In this document: positions 40,807-48,397 of the stretch, one piece after another
How positions within the stretch are numbered: position 1 is the stretch's first letter
How the letters are laid out: the number at the start of each line of letters is the position of its first letter
Source of the DNA: a virus
Virus record (IMG/VR): IMGVR_UViG_3300025543_000044
Location: 1 to 49,347 of that record
Length of the DNA stretch: 49,347 nt
Strand: one strand, 5' to 3'
Program-made: the position numbers and the translations under genes
Notes under the pieces: generated by a model
The model's database searches: none
Seen by the model: the letters and a program-made list of their open reading frames with translations, nothing else
Told to the model about the DNA's origin: nothing

Positions 40807-43636
40807 GGGTTGGTAAGTTTGGTATGTTGGTATTAGGTGGTAAGTCTATCTGTAATACACTAGTGGCTGGTGTACCTGCTAAGGGGGTGCCACGGAGTAG
40901 CCTTACCTTAACGTCTTTTGCTTTAAAATCCTCTGTAAGCCCCTCCACAAACGCGCCGTAGTCGGTCTGGCGACCAACACACCACTCTCTTAGGGGTTTT
41001 TTCCTGAGATATACTGTAGACGCGCCATCAGGTAGGGGGTCCACGCGGGCAAATAGCTTCTGGTATGGGTCACGTAACGGAACCGAGAGTGTATCCAGCC
41101 CGTTACCATGCACGGAGCTATCCATCACCAACGTATTCCCCCGTATATCGGCTAAGTATGCGTTAAACGTGTCCTCTGTGGACTCCCGCATTTCCCGCCC
41201 ACGCTGTTTGGCTTGCTTGGTAACCCCGTTCATATGGTCAAGCACTCGACCGCTATTAAATGGCAGCAACTCACATAGGTTGGCAATACGTATACCTGCT
41301 ATTACACACCCAATCTGCGCTATCCAGAACCTGTTCTGCTCTGTTAACTTACATACAGCAATAACCTCGTCGATAGTGTCAAAAAGTATCTTCTGGCACT
41401 TCTCGGGGTTCTGCATAAGGTACTGTACGTACACTGGCCCCGCGTGTCCGTAGTTCTCAGACAGCGCGTTATTAAACTCCCACGTAGTTGTTTCGATACC
41501 CTCGAAGTCAAATTTGGTTACTCGCGCTTCTAGTACCCGCTGTAACTCAGCAAGTGGACCTTCTTTGTAGTTAGATACCCGGTCTATAACACTCGTGTTG
41601 CCCGTGCTGACGGCTATAAAACTCCAAGGGTTACCCCTAGCGCGTTCGACGTTGGTTCCATTACCCATACGCCCTTTCTGCTGCCCTTCGGGTATTTGGT
41701 ATGCCAGCGAACTTAGGCTTTCAGGGTCGTTATTAGTTACCTCGTCTATGCACAGTGTAATGTTCTTATATACATCAGCCCGGTTAAATAGAAAGTTAAC
41801 TGTGTCGTTTGCAGATACGGTAAGTAGTTTATAGTTCCCCCATACAGAGTTAGCTGCCCACATAGCAGTAGTCTTACCTAACCCGGTATCCTTACTGTGG
41901 ATATGTAGCATAGCTGCGGGGACGTTTGTGACGAAATCCATCAGTGGGGAGCCAAACGCACACCCTATGACGTATTGGTATAACTCCATACCGGGGCGGT
42001 CGTAGAACTTTATCATATCTTTCCACCCCTCTAACGTGCCGCGCTGTTGGAATGCAGGAGTATATTGGGCGGTAGCCGCTGAAGGGGGGTTATCCAGTAT
42101 CTTATCTGCGGTGTACTCTTTATTACCTATCAAGAACGACTTGTGGTCCTCCGTCCAGCCAAATTGGTTATGGGCGTTACTAGCGGGGAGTCGTGCTTGT
42201 AATTCTGCTATCCAGTCTGTTACATAGGGCATAATCAGCTTCCATGATGTTGGTACAATACCCTGCCTAGACAAGGAGTCCCTTAACTTATCAGGAGATG
42301 TTACCGCTGTGAGTGGGATTGTAAACTCTCGCATACCATCTTGGGGCAGGTGTACACGCATAACGACACACTCTCCATCATGCACCGGGTCATAGATACG
42401 TTTGGTGGCATATAGGTTGTGCATATACACCTCCATGTTTATCTCCGATGTTTCGCCTGTACTGTCGTCGGTAACCAAACAGCGCTTGAATATGCCCCCG
42501 CCTTGACCCCGGCGGTAACCCTTCGGCAGCGCCGATATTTCGGTAATCTGCTCATCAAGTACCTTTAACTTCCTATCGGGTAGAAACTCACCTTCCAGAA
42601 CCTCAGCGAACTCTTTGCCGAGCACAATAGGCGACTTTATCCTCCCATAGTTTGGGCACTTCTCGCATACGCCGGGGTTAAATTCGTTAAACCGTTCGCA
42701 CAAGTATGGCCCCTGTATGCGGCGCATCTTAGCTAAAGTCTCGTCCTCGTCGTACTGGGGATGCTTACTGGATATAAGTCGGGCAGCGTCCTCCCCATCA
42801 ACACAGGCATTAGCGATAGATAGTCCAGCACGCCACATAGGTTCGTCTATGGTGGCCTGCTTCTTGTAAATAACCTTGATCTGTTCGCAGCCCTTACCAG
42901 CCTTAGTTTTTTGCAAAATATTCTTAAACACACCACGAGTGTTACCTGACAGTATGTCCATGACCGCACTGCTTCCTGCTAAGGTAGAAAAAGATTGGCC
43001 CGCTAAGTGTGGAACTGGTGTCGCGCCCTCCCCCAGCAGCGCATAAAACCCGTCTAGGTTTACCGGGGGTTTCGGGGTGCCTACTATAAACACCTTATTC
43101 GGTGGGTTGTCTTTATAGTTGTGGGTGCCCGGTACCCGCAATACTCTAGCCGCGTCTGCTGTAACCGCAGGGTCAACGTTAAATCCTAACTCAGTACACT
43201 TACGCTTAAGCTGCTCTGCTACAGGTAGCCACTCTGTTAGGCTTACGGGGTGAGAGAGTACCCAATAGGCATGAATGCCACGCCCTGAATCAACTAAATT
43301 GGGTGAGGGTAGGGTTAGTTTATTGCAGAACTGTTGCAGTGCTTTAATACCCGACTCTTTATCGGGGTAGTCCTTACTAGGTCCGCAGTCTATATCTAGA
43401 AACAGGGACTTTGTTTGTTTTACGTTGTCTACCTTACGTGACCCACGTTCATTGAACGTGCTCAATGCGAAATAGGTATCAAACCCCTTGGCATCAAATG
43501 CTTTAGCATCCTCGTAGAGTTCTCCCGCAGTGTCGTAGAATGTCTGTATTATCTTTTTTGGCTTGGTTTGGGCAGCGAACAAACAGTAAATACCGCCGTC
43601 GCTTAAGACCGACTCCAAGAATCGTAATGCGTCCAT
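40781..43636 (-). CDS. Primase-helicase (AEP primase fused to ATPase)
   Basis: The 951-residue replication enzyme combines two activities. Residues 75-180 show an archaeo-eukaryotic primase-type core: FLDIDC with D81 and D83, SGRGIHAYW (117-125, H122) and DAARVLRVPGTHNY (161-174). Residues 310-340 carry a Cys motif (C313, C324, C327) with SPIVLG, as in zinc-binding primase regions. The C-terminal half is an ATPase/helicase with Walker A SKDTGLGKTT (581-590) and Walker B TLCIDEVTN (627-635), and a sensor-like VSTGN (676-680). It should prime and unwind at the fork together with the phage polymerase. A GGGGG site precedes the ATG. Confidence 0.85.
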   Translation of the reverse strand: MDALRFLESVLSDGGIYCLFAAQTKPKKIIQTFYDTAGELYEDAKAFDAKGFDTYFALSTFNERGSRKVDNVKQTKSLFLDIDCGPSKDYPDKESGIKALQQFCNKLTLPSPNLVDSGRGIHAYWVLSHPVSLTEWLPVAEQLKRKCTELGFNVDPAVTADAARVLRVPGTHNYKDNPPNKVFIVGTPKPPVNLDGFYALLGEGATPVPHLAGQSFSTLAGSSAVMDILSGNTRGVFKNILQKTKAGKGCEQIKVIYKKQATIDEPMWRAGLSIANACVDGEDAARLISSKHPQYDEDETLAKMRRIQGPYLCERFNEFNPGVCEKCPNYGRIKSPIVLGKEFAEVLEGEFLPDRKLKVLDEQITEISALPKGYRRGQGGGIFKRCLVTDDSTGETSEINMEVYMHNLYATKRIYDPVHDGECVVMRVHLPQDGMREFTIPLTAVTSPDKLRDSLSRQGIVPTSWKLIMPYVTDWIAELQARLPASNAHNQFGWTEDHKSFLIGNKEYTADKILDNPPSAATAQYTPAFQQRGTLEGWKDMIKFYDRPGMELYQYVIGCAFGSPLMDFVTNVPAAMLHIHSKDTGLGKTTAMWAANSVWGNYKLLTVSANDTVNFLFNRADVYKNITLCIDEVTNNDPESLSSLAYQIPEGQQKGRMGNGTNVERARGNPWSFIAVSTGNTSVIDRVSNYKEGPLAELQRVLEARVTKFDFEGIETTTWEFNNALSENYGHAGPVYVQYLMQNPEKCQKILFDTIDEVIAVCKLTEQNRFWIAQIGCVIAGIRIANLCELLPFNSGRVLDHMNGVTKQAKQRGREMRESTEDTFNAYLADIRGNTLVMDSSVHGNGLDTLSVPLRDPYQKLFARVDPLPDGASTVYLRKKPLREWCVGRQTDYGAFVEGLTEDFKAKDVKVRLLRGTPLAGTPATSVLQIDLPPNTNIPNLPTHAIVPEKA

Positions 43637-43690
43637 ACATGCCCCCGTTATGATGTGCAGCGGGGGTTATCCCCGCTGCGGTGTAGCGTC

Positions 43691-44611
43691 CTACGCGTCC
43701 TCGTCGTTGTCATCCCATTCGTCTACGAGGCTACTAAGGTCACTATCATCATCTACGGGTGCGGGGGTAGATTTCTTGACTACCTTGGTGGGTTCTTCAA
43801 CCACCTCGGTTTCTTCTTTGGCGGGTTTAGCTTTAGCAGGTTTCTTAGCCGCTGGCTTAGGTGCCTCCTCTAACACCTTAATGGCCTGCACTCCGTCTGT
43901 TTGAGATACGGTAAAAGTAATTGCGTGCTTGGTATCCTCGTGATCGCGCAGAGCAACTGCTTCGTCTAACTCCACCTCGTTGAGGGGGCGTATTGGGCGA
44001 AAAAACAACTTTGGTACTTCAGCATCATCGTCAAACCGCATCTCGGTAACAACCGCAATAGCTGGCGTATTGTGTGCCTTAAGAAACCGGGCGTAGCCCT
44101 GCATAGGCATAGCACCTTCTTTAGAGTCGCCAAATATGCTGGTTGCTGCAATCTGGAGTTGGTATACCTTCTCCATGTCACCTTCGATAACAACCGCAAG
44201 GCGTTGAGAGTACCGGCAGGCACGACTGTTACCTTGCCCAGACCCTTTTACATTCTGGGGACAGTCCCCGCAGTGGGGCGCTTGCGGTTCGGCTACATCG
44301 CTGGAAGGTCTTTGTGTGTCAGCAGACCAGCAGGTAGGGGGCGCGGCCACATCCGGGTCGTAGGCACCAGCGTAATAAGTCCGGGCAACCGGTGCAGCAC
44401 CAATAATGATGATGTTCATGGTGTCTGACTTACTTACGCTAACCTGCTCCCCATTAACTATTTCACGGAACTTCATACCCTTAAGACTTATGCGCCTAGT
44501 GGTGCCGAAGCTACCACCAATAAGGGTGTCGTTTACGTCCTGTAATGCTTTAAACAAATCACTGTTGGCTAGGGGGTTACCGTCGCCGAATAAAGATACG
44601 CCATTTGTCAT
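43691..44611 (-). CDS. SSB-like replication protein with acidic tail (306 aa)
   Basis: The protein has an N-terminal beta-rich domain (about 35-85), a cysteine cluster (C94, C114, C117, C132) that could bind zinc, an extended beta/alpha region, and a Lys/Pro/Ala linker before a highly acidic tail (DDDSDLSSLVDEWDDNDEDA). The acidic tail is typical of phage and bacterial single-stranded DNA-binding proteins, which use it to recruit partners, and the gene sits between primase-helicase and helicase genes. The call is by architecture; the family is not named. AGGAGA lies eight bases before the ATG. Confidence 0.62.
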   Translation of the reverse strand: MTNGVSLFGDGNPLANSDLFKALQDVNDTLIGGSFGTTRRISLKGMKFREIVNGEQVSVSKSDTMNIIIIGAAPVARTYYAGAYDPDVAAPPTCWSADTQRPSSDVAEPQAPHCGDCPQNVKGSGQGNSRACRYSQRLAVVIEGDMEKVYQLQIAATSIFGDSKEGAMPMQGYARFLKAHNTPAIAVVTEMRFDDDAEVPKLFFRPIRPLNEVELDEAVALRDHEDTKHAITFTVSQTDGVQAIKVLEEAPKPAAKKPAKAKPAKEETEVVEEPTKVVKKSTPAPVDDDSDLSSLVDEWDDNDEDA

Positions 44612-44622
44612 GTTATGTTCTC

Positions 44623-44853
44623 CTAAAGGTCATCGTCAGTTTCAAGTTCCAGCTCACCTTGTAGGGGTGCCGGTTCCGAGGGGTTAACAAGTGCTGCGGT
44701 TACTGCCGGGAGGTTAAACCGGTATGTATTCCCCAGCTTAATAAAAGTGTTGCGGGGTATCTTCCCCTGCTTTACCCACGCACGGCAGGTAGATATAGAG
44801 ACAGCAAAGTGCCTCGCAACTTTATCAATCGGCACAAAATTATCATCTGCCAT
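44623..44853 (-). CDS. Small helix-turn-helix DNA-binding protein (76 aa)
   Basis: Residues 7-45 (VPIDKVARHFAVSISTCRAW and on to NTFIKLGN) fit the excisionase/MerR-type winged helix-turn-helix used by small phage DNA-binding proteins: a first helix, a turn, then the recognition helix STCRAWVKQGKI. The C-terminus is acidic (ELELETDDDL). It could act as a regulator or replication accessory. The ATG has AGGAG upstream, and the gene lies between SSB-like and another small replication gene. A role in excision is unlikely as no integrase is seen here. Confidence 0.75.
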   Translation of the reverse strand: MADDNFVPIDKVARHFAVSISTCRAWVKQGKIPRNTFIKLGNTYRFNLPAVTAALVNPSEPAPLQGELELETDDDL

Positions 44854-44862
44854 GTTCAGCTC

Positions 44863-45270
44863 CTAACGCTTCTTGGTTGGTTTACGGATGGATACAACGT
44901 ACTCAGAATCAACATTCAACCCCGGAGGTAATTCCTCTGGGTGTTCTTCCAGATAAGCCTTTACGTTGGTTTGGTTCAAGCTCTTGGTGAAGAACTCAGG
45001 TACCTCGTTGTCGACCACGAACCGGTACATAGACTCCCAATCGCTCGTCCAGTACTTGGTCGTTATGCTACGTATAACAGTCCCTGCGGGGGTATTAATA
45101 CTGTTAGCGTTTTCCACCTTACAGTAATCTAGCAGGGCGGCTTTAATCTTGTCTTGCTGGGCGACTAACACTGTGTCCTCGGCCTTGAACGCGGCAGATA
45201 GCTCTGCCCGTTTGTCCCTTATTTTGATATAGACCTTGGTTAACTTCTCAATAGGTATGCTGGATGCCAT
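44863..45270 (-). CDS. Unknown replication-cluster protein (135 aa)
   Basis: The ATG at 45270 is chosen because GGAGA lies seven bases upstream. The 135-residue protein has an N-terminal long charged helix (LTKVYIKIRDKRAELSAAFK), then AGTVIRSITTKYWTSDWESM and a C-terminal ELPPGLNVDSEYVVSIRKP. The pattern occurs in uncharacterised phage proteins linked to replication genes; the first helix resembles the coiled coil of nuclease inhibitors, but this is only a resemblance. It is the first gene after the candidate promoter at 45311-45339. Confidence 0.65.
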   Translation of the reverse strand: MASSIPIEKLTKVYIKIRDKRAELSAAFKAEDTVLVAQQDKIKAALLDYCKVENANSINTPAGTVIRSITTKYWTSDWESMYRFVVDNEVPEFFTKSLNQTNVKAYLEEHPEELPPGLNVDSEYVVSIRKPTKKR

Positions 45271-45291
45271 ATGTATCTCCTTTTCGCACCG

Positions 45292-45331
45292 ATTTAGTAT
45301 CGGGGAACTCAATCTAGTACCATTTAGTATC
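45292..45331 (-). promoter_or_regulatory. Three decamer repeats, possible operator
   Basis: ATTTAGTATC occurs exactly at 45292-45301 and 45322-45331, and ATCTAGTACC (two changes) at 45312-45321. One copy lies in the spacer, one overlaps the -10 box and one is downstream of the start point of the promoter at 45311-45339, the usual places for repressor sites. Confidence 0.5.
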
Positions 45332-45339
45332 TTAGTCAA
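45311..45339 (-). promoter_or_regulatory. Sigma70-type promoter inside helicase 3' end
   Basis: On the minus strand TTGACT (45339-45334) is followed after exactly 17 bases by TAGATT (45316-45311), matching 5 of 6 and 4 of 6 consensus bases. It would drive the HTH, SSB-like and primase genes from within the end of the helicase gene. Confidence 0.55.
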
Positions 45340-46867
45340 GTATTTCTTTGTATAGGTCGATCATTTTTGTGTGAACATCTATTCTGTTATCAAGCAGCGT
45401 GTATATATACCTTTCTACAAACGAACCCGCGAGCTGCACGACCGTGCATTTATGCTTTTGGCCTGATCGGTGGATACGTGCGTTAGCTTGCAAGTAGGTC
45501 TCAAGCGATGATGTTGGCCCCCACCACACGACGGTATCCGCCGCAGTCAGGGTAACACCGTGCGCCGCCGCTTGGGGTTGGATAAGGAGCACCTTGGGGT
45601 CGTCCTGCTCTTGGAACCGTTTGAATATGTCTGTGCGCTTGCTCGCAGGTACATCCCCCCTAATAACTTCAGCGCTGATGCTATCTGCGCGTAATTTGTC
45701 ACTTAGCATGTCGATAGTGTGTTTGAACGGTACAAACACTAGGGTCTTTTGGGTGGTCTCCTCCATGACCTCCCGCAGCACCTTGTACCGGTTCTTAATA
45801 TCGAAGTGCAGTACCTCATGGTCGTCGGTGTATACCGCCCCACTGGATAGTTGGAGTAACTTGTTAAGGGATATAGCCGCGTTCGCCGCCGTGACAGTCT
45901 CACCAGCCGCTTCTACAATCATCTGGCTTTTAAGTATCTTGTAATACTTGTTCTGCTGGGCTGTAAGCTCAATATCCCGTTTGGTGTAGACCATTTCCGG
46001 CAGGTCTAGGCACTCATCCTTGGTGTACCGTATCGCGGGCTGGAGGACGTTATACACGGTCTCTGTGGCGGTCGGTTTCGGTGCCCACTTGAACTGCGTC
46101 ACCCGGTACATAACCTGATCCCTGAAGGTGCCGAAGAACCGGGGTACTGTGTTGGGGTTCATCATCTTGGCAAGCCCGTAGGCATCTAGGGGGGTCTGGG
46201 CAGCGGGCGTACCCGTCATCATCCACAACCAAGTTTCGGGTTTTATGATGGAATTAAGCACCTTCCAGCGGTCGGTCTTAGGGTTCTTATAGTGGGTAGC
46301 CTCATCGACTATGACAAGATCGAAACCCCCCGCAGCCACTTCGTCTATAACAACCTGTAACCCATCATAGTTAATGATGACAAACTCCGACCCCTGCTCT
46401 ATCAGTTTCTTCCGTTTGGGGGCCGCGCCGTGGGCCACATCTACTGTCCGGTGCATGGCAAAGGTGAACAGGTCGTTACGCCACGCGGAGTCCATAATAG
46501 ACAGGGGGCATACCACGAGTACCCGTTTAATAATACCTTGCTTCATCAGGTAGTCAGCCGCCCAGATAGCACTGGCAGTCTTGCCCGTACCCATCTCAGA
46601 AAAGCAGAAGCTGCGGGGGTTAAGAGTCAGGAAGGCAGCGGTAGTTTTCTGGTGTTCAAACGGTGGGTGGCACCCGGTCCACTGATACCGCCCCAGAATG
46701 GGTGACGGTGCCTTGATGTTTAGGTTACGTAGGACACGGGATTCTTCGACACCCCACTTTACCAGTACTTTGTTATCGGGAAGCCCCTTACTCTTGGGGA
46801 TTACCGTAGTGATCTGTGCCGGGTTCTTGACCCGTAGTAGTAGGGCTTTGTTGTCGATTATTTGCAT
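45332..46867 (-). CDS. SNF2-family DNA helicase/translocase (511 aa)
   Basis: The motifs are Walker A SEMGTGKT (90-97), motif Ia VVCPLS, DEAT box IVDEATH (186-192), motif III MTGTP (217-221), a C-terminal helicase lobe with motifs V (QAAAHGVTLTAADTV) and VI (QANARIHRSGQ). This is a SNF2-like superfamily 2 enzyme of the short phage type. It could move along double-stranded DNA during replication or recombination. It has no visible SD sequence; its ATG lies 3 bases after the stop of an 18-codon leader ORF with a strong ribosome binding site, so coupling is likely. Confidence 0.9.
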   Translation of the reverse strand: MQIIDNKALLLRVKNPAQITTVIPKSKGLPDNKVLVKWGVEESRVLRNLNIKAPSPILGRYQWTGCHPPFEHQKTTAAFLTLNPRSFCFSEMGTGKTASAIWAADYLMKQGIIKRVLVVCPLSIMDSAWRNDLFTFAMHRTVDVAHGAAPKRKKLIEQGSEFVIINYDGLQVVIDEVAAGGFDLVIVDEATHYKNPKTDRWKVLNSIIKPETWLWMMTGTPAAQTPLDAYGLAKMMNPNTVPRFFGTFRDQVMYRVTQFKWAPKPTATETVYNVLQPAIRYTKDECLDLPEMVYTKRDIELTAQQNKYYKILKSQMIVEAAGETVTAANAAISLNKLLQLSSGAVYTDDHEVLHFDIKNRYKVLREVMEETTQKTLVFVPFKHTIDMLSDKLRADSISAEVIRGDVPASKRTDIFKRFQEQDDPKVLLIQPQAAAHGVTLTAADTVVWWGPTSSLETYLQANARIHRSGQKHKCTVVQLAGSFVERYIYTLLDNRIDVHTKMIDLYKEILD

Positions 46868-46870
46868 GGG

Positions 46871-46927
46871 TTAGTGCTTAGGCTCTTTACTAGCGAGCAG
46901 AGTTTCTATTTCTTCCCATTTTTTCAT
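46871..46927 (-). CDS. 18-residue leader ORF upstream of helicase
   Basis: ATG at 46927 with AGGAGAA six bases upstream opens an 18-codon frame (MKKWEEIETLLASKEPKH) whose stop ends three bases before the helicase ATG at 46867. The helicase lacks its own ribosome binding site, so translation through the leader probably recruits ribosomes. The peptide is too short to assign a function. Confidence 0.5.
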   Translation of the reverse strand: MKKWEEIETLLASKEPKH

Positions 46928-47001
46928 GGTACTTCTCCTTTTTCAGCGGTGCCGAAACAGGCCCAACACTACGTGCTGGACTCTACCGGACAACCTTAGA
47001 C

Positions 47002-47019
47002 GTTAGGGAACTCCCTAAC
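47002..47019. repeat. Inverted repeat GTTAGGGA-AC-TCCCTAAC
   Basis: A perfect 8-bp inverted repeat with a two-base centre overlaps the 3' end of the minus-strand gene 47015-47299. It resembles the near-inverted repeat GTTAGGGA-CG-TCCCCTAAC at 1133-1151. Both sit in intergenic or gene-end positions. It may be a protein-binding site; as a hairpin it has no T run. Confidence 0.55.
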
Positions 47020-47299
47020 TTGTTTTCTTCTTGCCTTTCTTCTTGTAGTTACGTGCGCGGTTCTTACTGGGGGACTCTAGCTTATACCCATCCTTGTTGG
47101 AACCACCTTTAGACAAAGCCTTGTTGTGGCTTACGTCCTTACCCTTACGTTTTGGGGACTTCTTTGTGACTGTCCCTGTGTCAGCTTTATCTACGGCCCT
47201 ACGGGCACGTTGCCGCTCCATCCGGTCGGGGTGTTCACCCCGTTCTTTCTGCTTTGCGTACTCCTTTTTATAGGGTCGCGGCGACTTTGTATACGGCAT
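47015..47299 (-). CDS. Small basic HNH-like protein (94 aa)
   Basis: The first half (MPYTKSPRPYKKEYAKQKER, EHPDRMERQRARRAVDKA) is strongly basic; the second half has VSHNKALSKGGSNKDGYKLE followed by SPSKNRARNYKKKG, resembling the H-N-N arrangement of an HNH nuclease hairpin with the usual GG turn. Many phages have such small proteins near nuclease or replication genes. The cysteines that would bind a structural zinc are absent, so the activity is uncertain. The start has a strong AGGAGGG site. Confidence 0.6.
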   Translation of the reverse strand: MPYTKSPRPYKKEYAKQKERGEHPDRMERQRARRAVDKADTGTVTKKSPKRKGKDVSHNKALSKGGSNKDGYKLESPSKNRARNYKKKGKKKTS

Positions 47300-47347
47300 G
47301 ATGCCCTCCTGCTCAGTCCCTAGAATATACCCGGTATTTGTTTTTGT

Positions 47348-48013
47348 CTAGCGCCTCCCGTTATGGGGGCATTCAGTAACGGGGCAGTGCCTACGACATA
47401 GGCCGCTGGGGTGCTTGTTCCAGATATCATGCTCAAACGCGGCCTCCATTTTGGAGAACTTACTTAACCACTTAGTCCACAACTTCGGGATATCTTCGCG
47501 GGTGTAGCTTGCTTTTATAAACGCTTTGGCAACTACGAATAGTAACCCTGCCTTAACACGTTCCACGTCAGAGTACTTAGCAAATGTACCCAGCGCCATA
47601 AGCTCTAACTGCCCAGTGTCAGCGTACTTGGCATTGGCCCCTGTCTTATAGTCAATCACACGGGCATAAGTAGGCTCCATCACGTTCAGGTCAGAAATCC
47701 CCCGCCACCATACATCCTCATCGTCAAACTCGCACGCAGTCAGGTCGGCTTTTACACCCATCTTTATTTCGCATAACTTGTCACCGGGGAGCGCATTAAG
47801 TTTATCCAGCGCGTCCTTACTATATAAAAACGCTTTGGGGAGTGGCGTACTGTCACGGATATACTCCTCCGCTGCCTCGTGGAACCGGGTGCCGTATAGC
47901 ATAGCCTCCGACTCCACTTGGGGGTAACGCTTAAGCACCTTCTCGTTGTAGAACTGGAAGGGGCACTGCTCAAACGCCTTGAGCTTACTAAACGACCACG
48001 GAAACGGATTCAT
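47348..48013 (-). CDS. Cas4/RecB-like PD-(D/E)xK nuclease (221 aa)
   Basis: The sequence shows an N-terminal SFSKLKAFEQCPFQFY (C17), GTRFHEAAEEY (H45), the nuclease core ISDLNV (D108) and VIDYKTG (D121, K123), TGQLELMALG (Q135) and C-terminal cysteines C206, C210 and C215, forming with C17 a probable 4Fe-4S cluster as in Cas4 and AddB. A single-strand exonuclease role in recombination or replication is usual for this family. It lies upstream of the helicase and HNH-like genes. Upstream candidates for its promoter are at 48057-48084. Confidence 0.85.
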   Translation of the reverse strand: MNPFPWSFSKLKAFEQCPFQFYNEKVLKRYPQVESEAMLYGTRFHEAAEEYIRDSTPLPKAFLYSKDALDKLNALPGDKLCEIKMGVKADLTACEFDDEDVWWRGISDLNVMEPTYARVIDYKTGANAKYADTGQLELMALGTFAKYSDVERVKAGLLFVVAKAFIKASYTREDIPKLWTKWLSKFSKMEAAFEHDIWNKHPSGLCRRHCPVTECPHNGRR

Positions 48014-48056
48014 ATACTCAACAACCCCTATTAAACTTTTGTAGATAGTGTGCTAT

Positions 48057-48084
48057 TTTATATTCGTGGCTGCTGTCACCACAA
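48057..48084 (-). promoter_or_regulatory. Promoter candidate for the nuclease gene, minus strand
   Basis: On the minus strand TTGTGG (48084-48079) is followed after 16 bases by TATAAA (48062-48057), 5 of 6 in the -10 box but only 3 of 6 in the -35. The region also has a TATAGT hexamer (48091-48096) and a TACTATAGTA palindrome (48089-48098) for the divergent plus-strand gene. The 110-base region 48014-48123 otherwise has nothing. Confidence 0.4.
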
Positions 48085-48123
48085 AAATACTATAGTAGGC
48101 AGCGCAACTAAAAGGAAGCAACT

Positions 48124-48360
48124 ATGACTAAATTGCAAGAAGAAGCAGCGCGTAAAGAAGATGCAAGGCATGAGCGATTTATCCGCCGCGTAAGAAACAT
48201 AACAATTGCTTTGTGCGTAGTAATTGTTGGCGGGTTCGCTACTATACTTACACCTGTCGCATCTGCTGGCCCAGTTTTATCGCCAGTGATCTCAACTGGT
48301 GAGCCTTGTAGCCAAGTGCACGTCAACTGCTCAAGGCGCGTAAAATCAACGAGGTGGTAG
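48124..48360 (+). CDS. Small membrane protein, lone plus-strand gene (78 aa)
   Basis: The protein has a charged N-terminal helix (MTKLQEEAARKEDARHERFI), a transmembrane segment (about 26-50, ITIALCVVIVGGFATILTPV) and a short C-terminal part with two cysteines (C59, C66). It could be an inner-membrane protein or have an uncleaved signal anchor. AAGGAA precedes the ATG, and a hairpin follows the stop. It is the only plus gene in the minus replication block, with its own start region and terminator, so it looks like a moron; superinfection exclusion or host change is a possibility, not a proof. Confidence 0.66.
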   Translation: MTKLQEEAARKEDARHERFIRRVRNITIALCVVIVGGFATILTPVASAGPVLSPVISTGEPCSQVHVNCSRRVKSTRW

Positions 48361-48370
48361 CCTCCTAATA

Positions 48371-48392
48371 ACTCCGGCATCCGTGCCGGAGT
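48371..48392. terminator. Hairpin between converging genes, bidirectional terminator
   Basis: ACTCCGGCA (48371-48379), TCCG loop and TGCCGGAGT (48384-48392) form a perfect 9-bp stem in the 37 bases between the converging stops of the plus gene 48124-48360 and the polymerase gene. Neither side has a long T run, so efficiency is uncertain. Confidence 0.62.
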
Positions 48393-48397
48393 CGTTC

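Noticed and set aside
44623-44853. Excisionase of a temperate phage
   Set aside because: The fold type is compatible, but no integrase, repressor pair or attachment site is seen, so a general HTH role is kept.
45271-45339. Upstream start at 45339 for the gene 44863-45270
   Set aside because: The extension would begin in the promoter candidate and overlap the helicase gene; the site at 45270 has a strong ribosome binding site.
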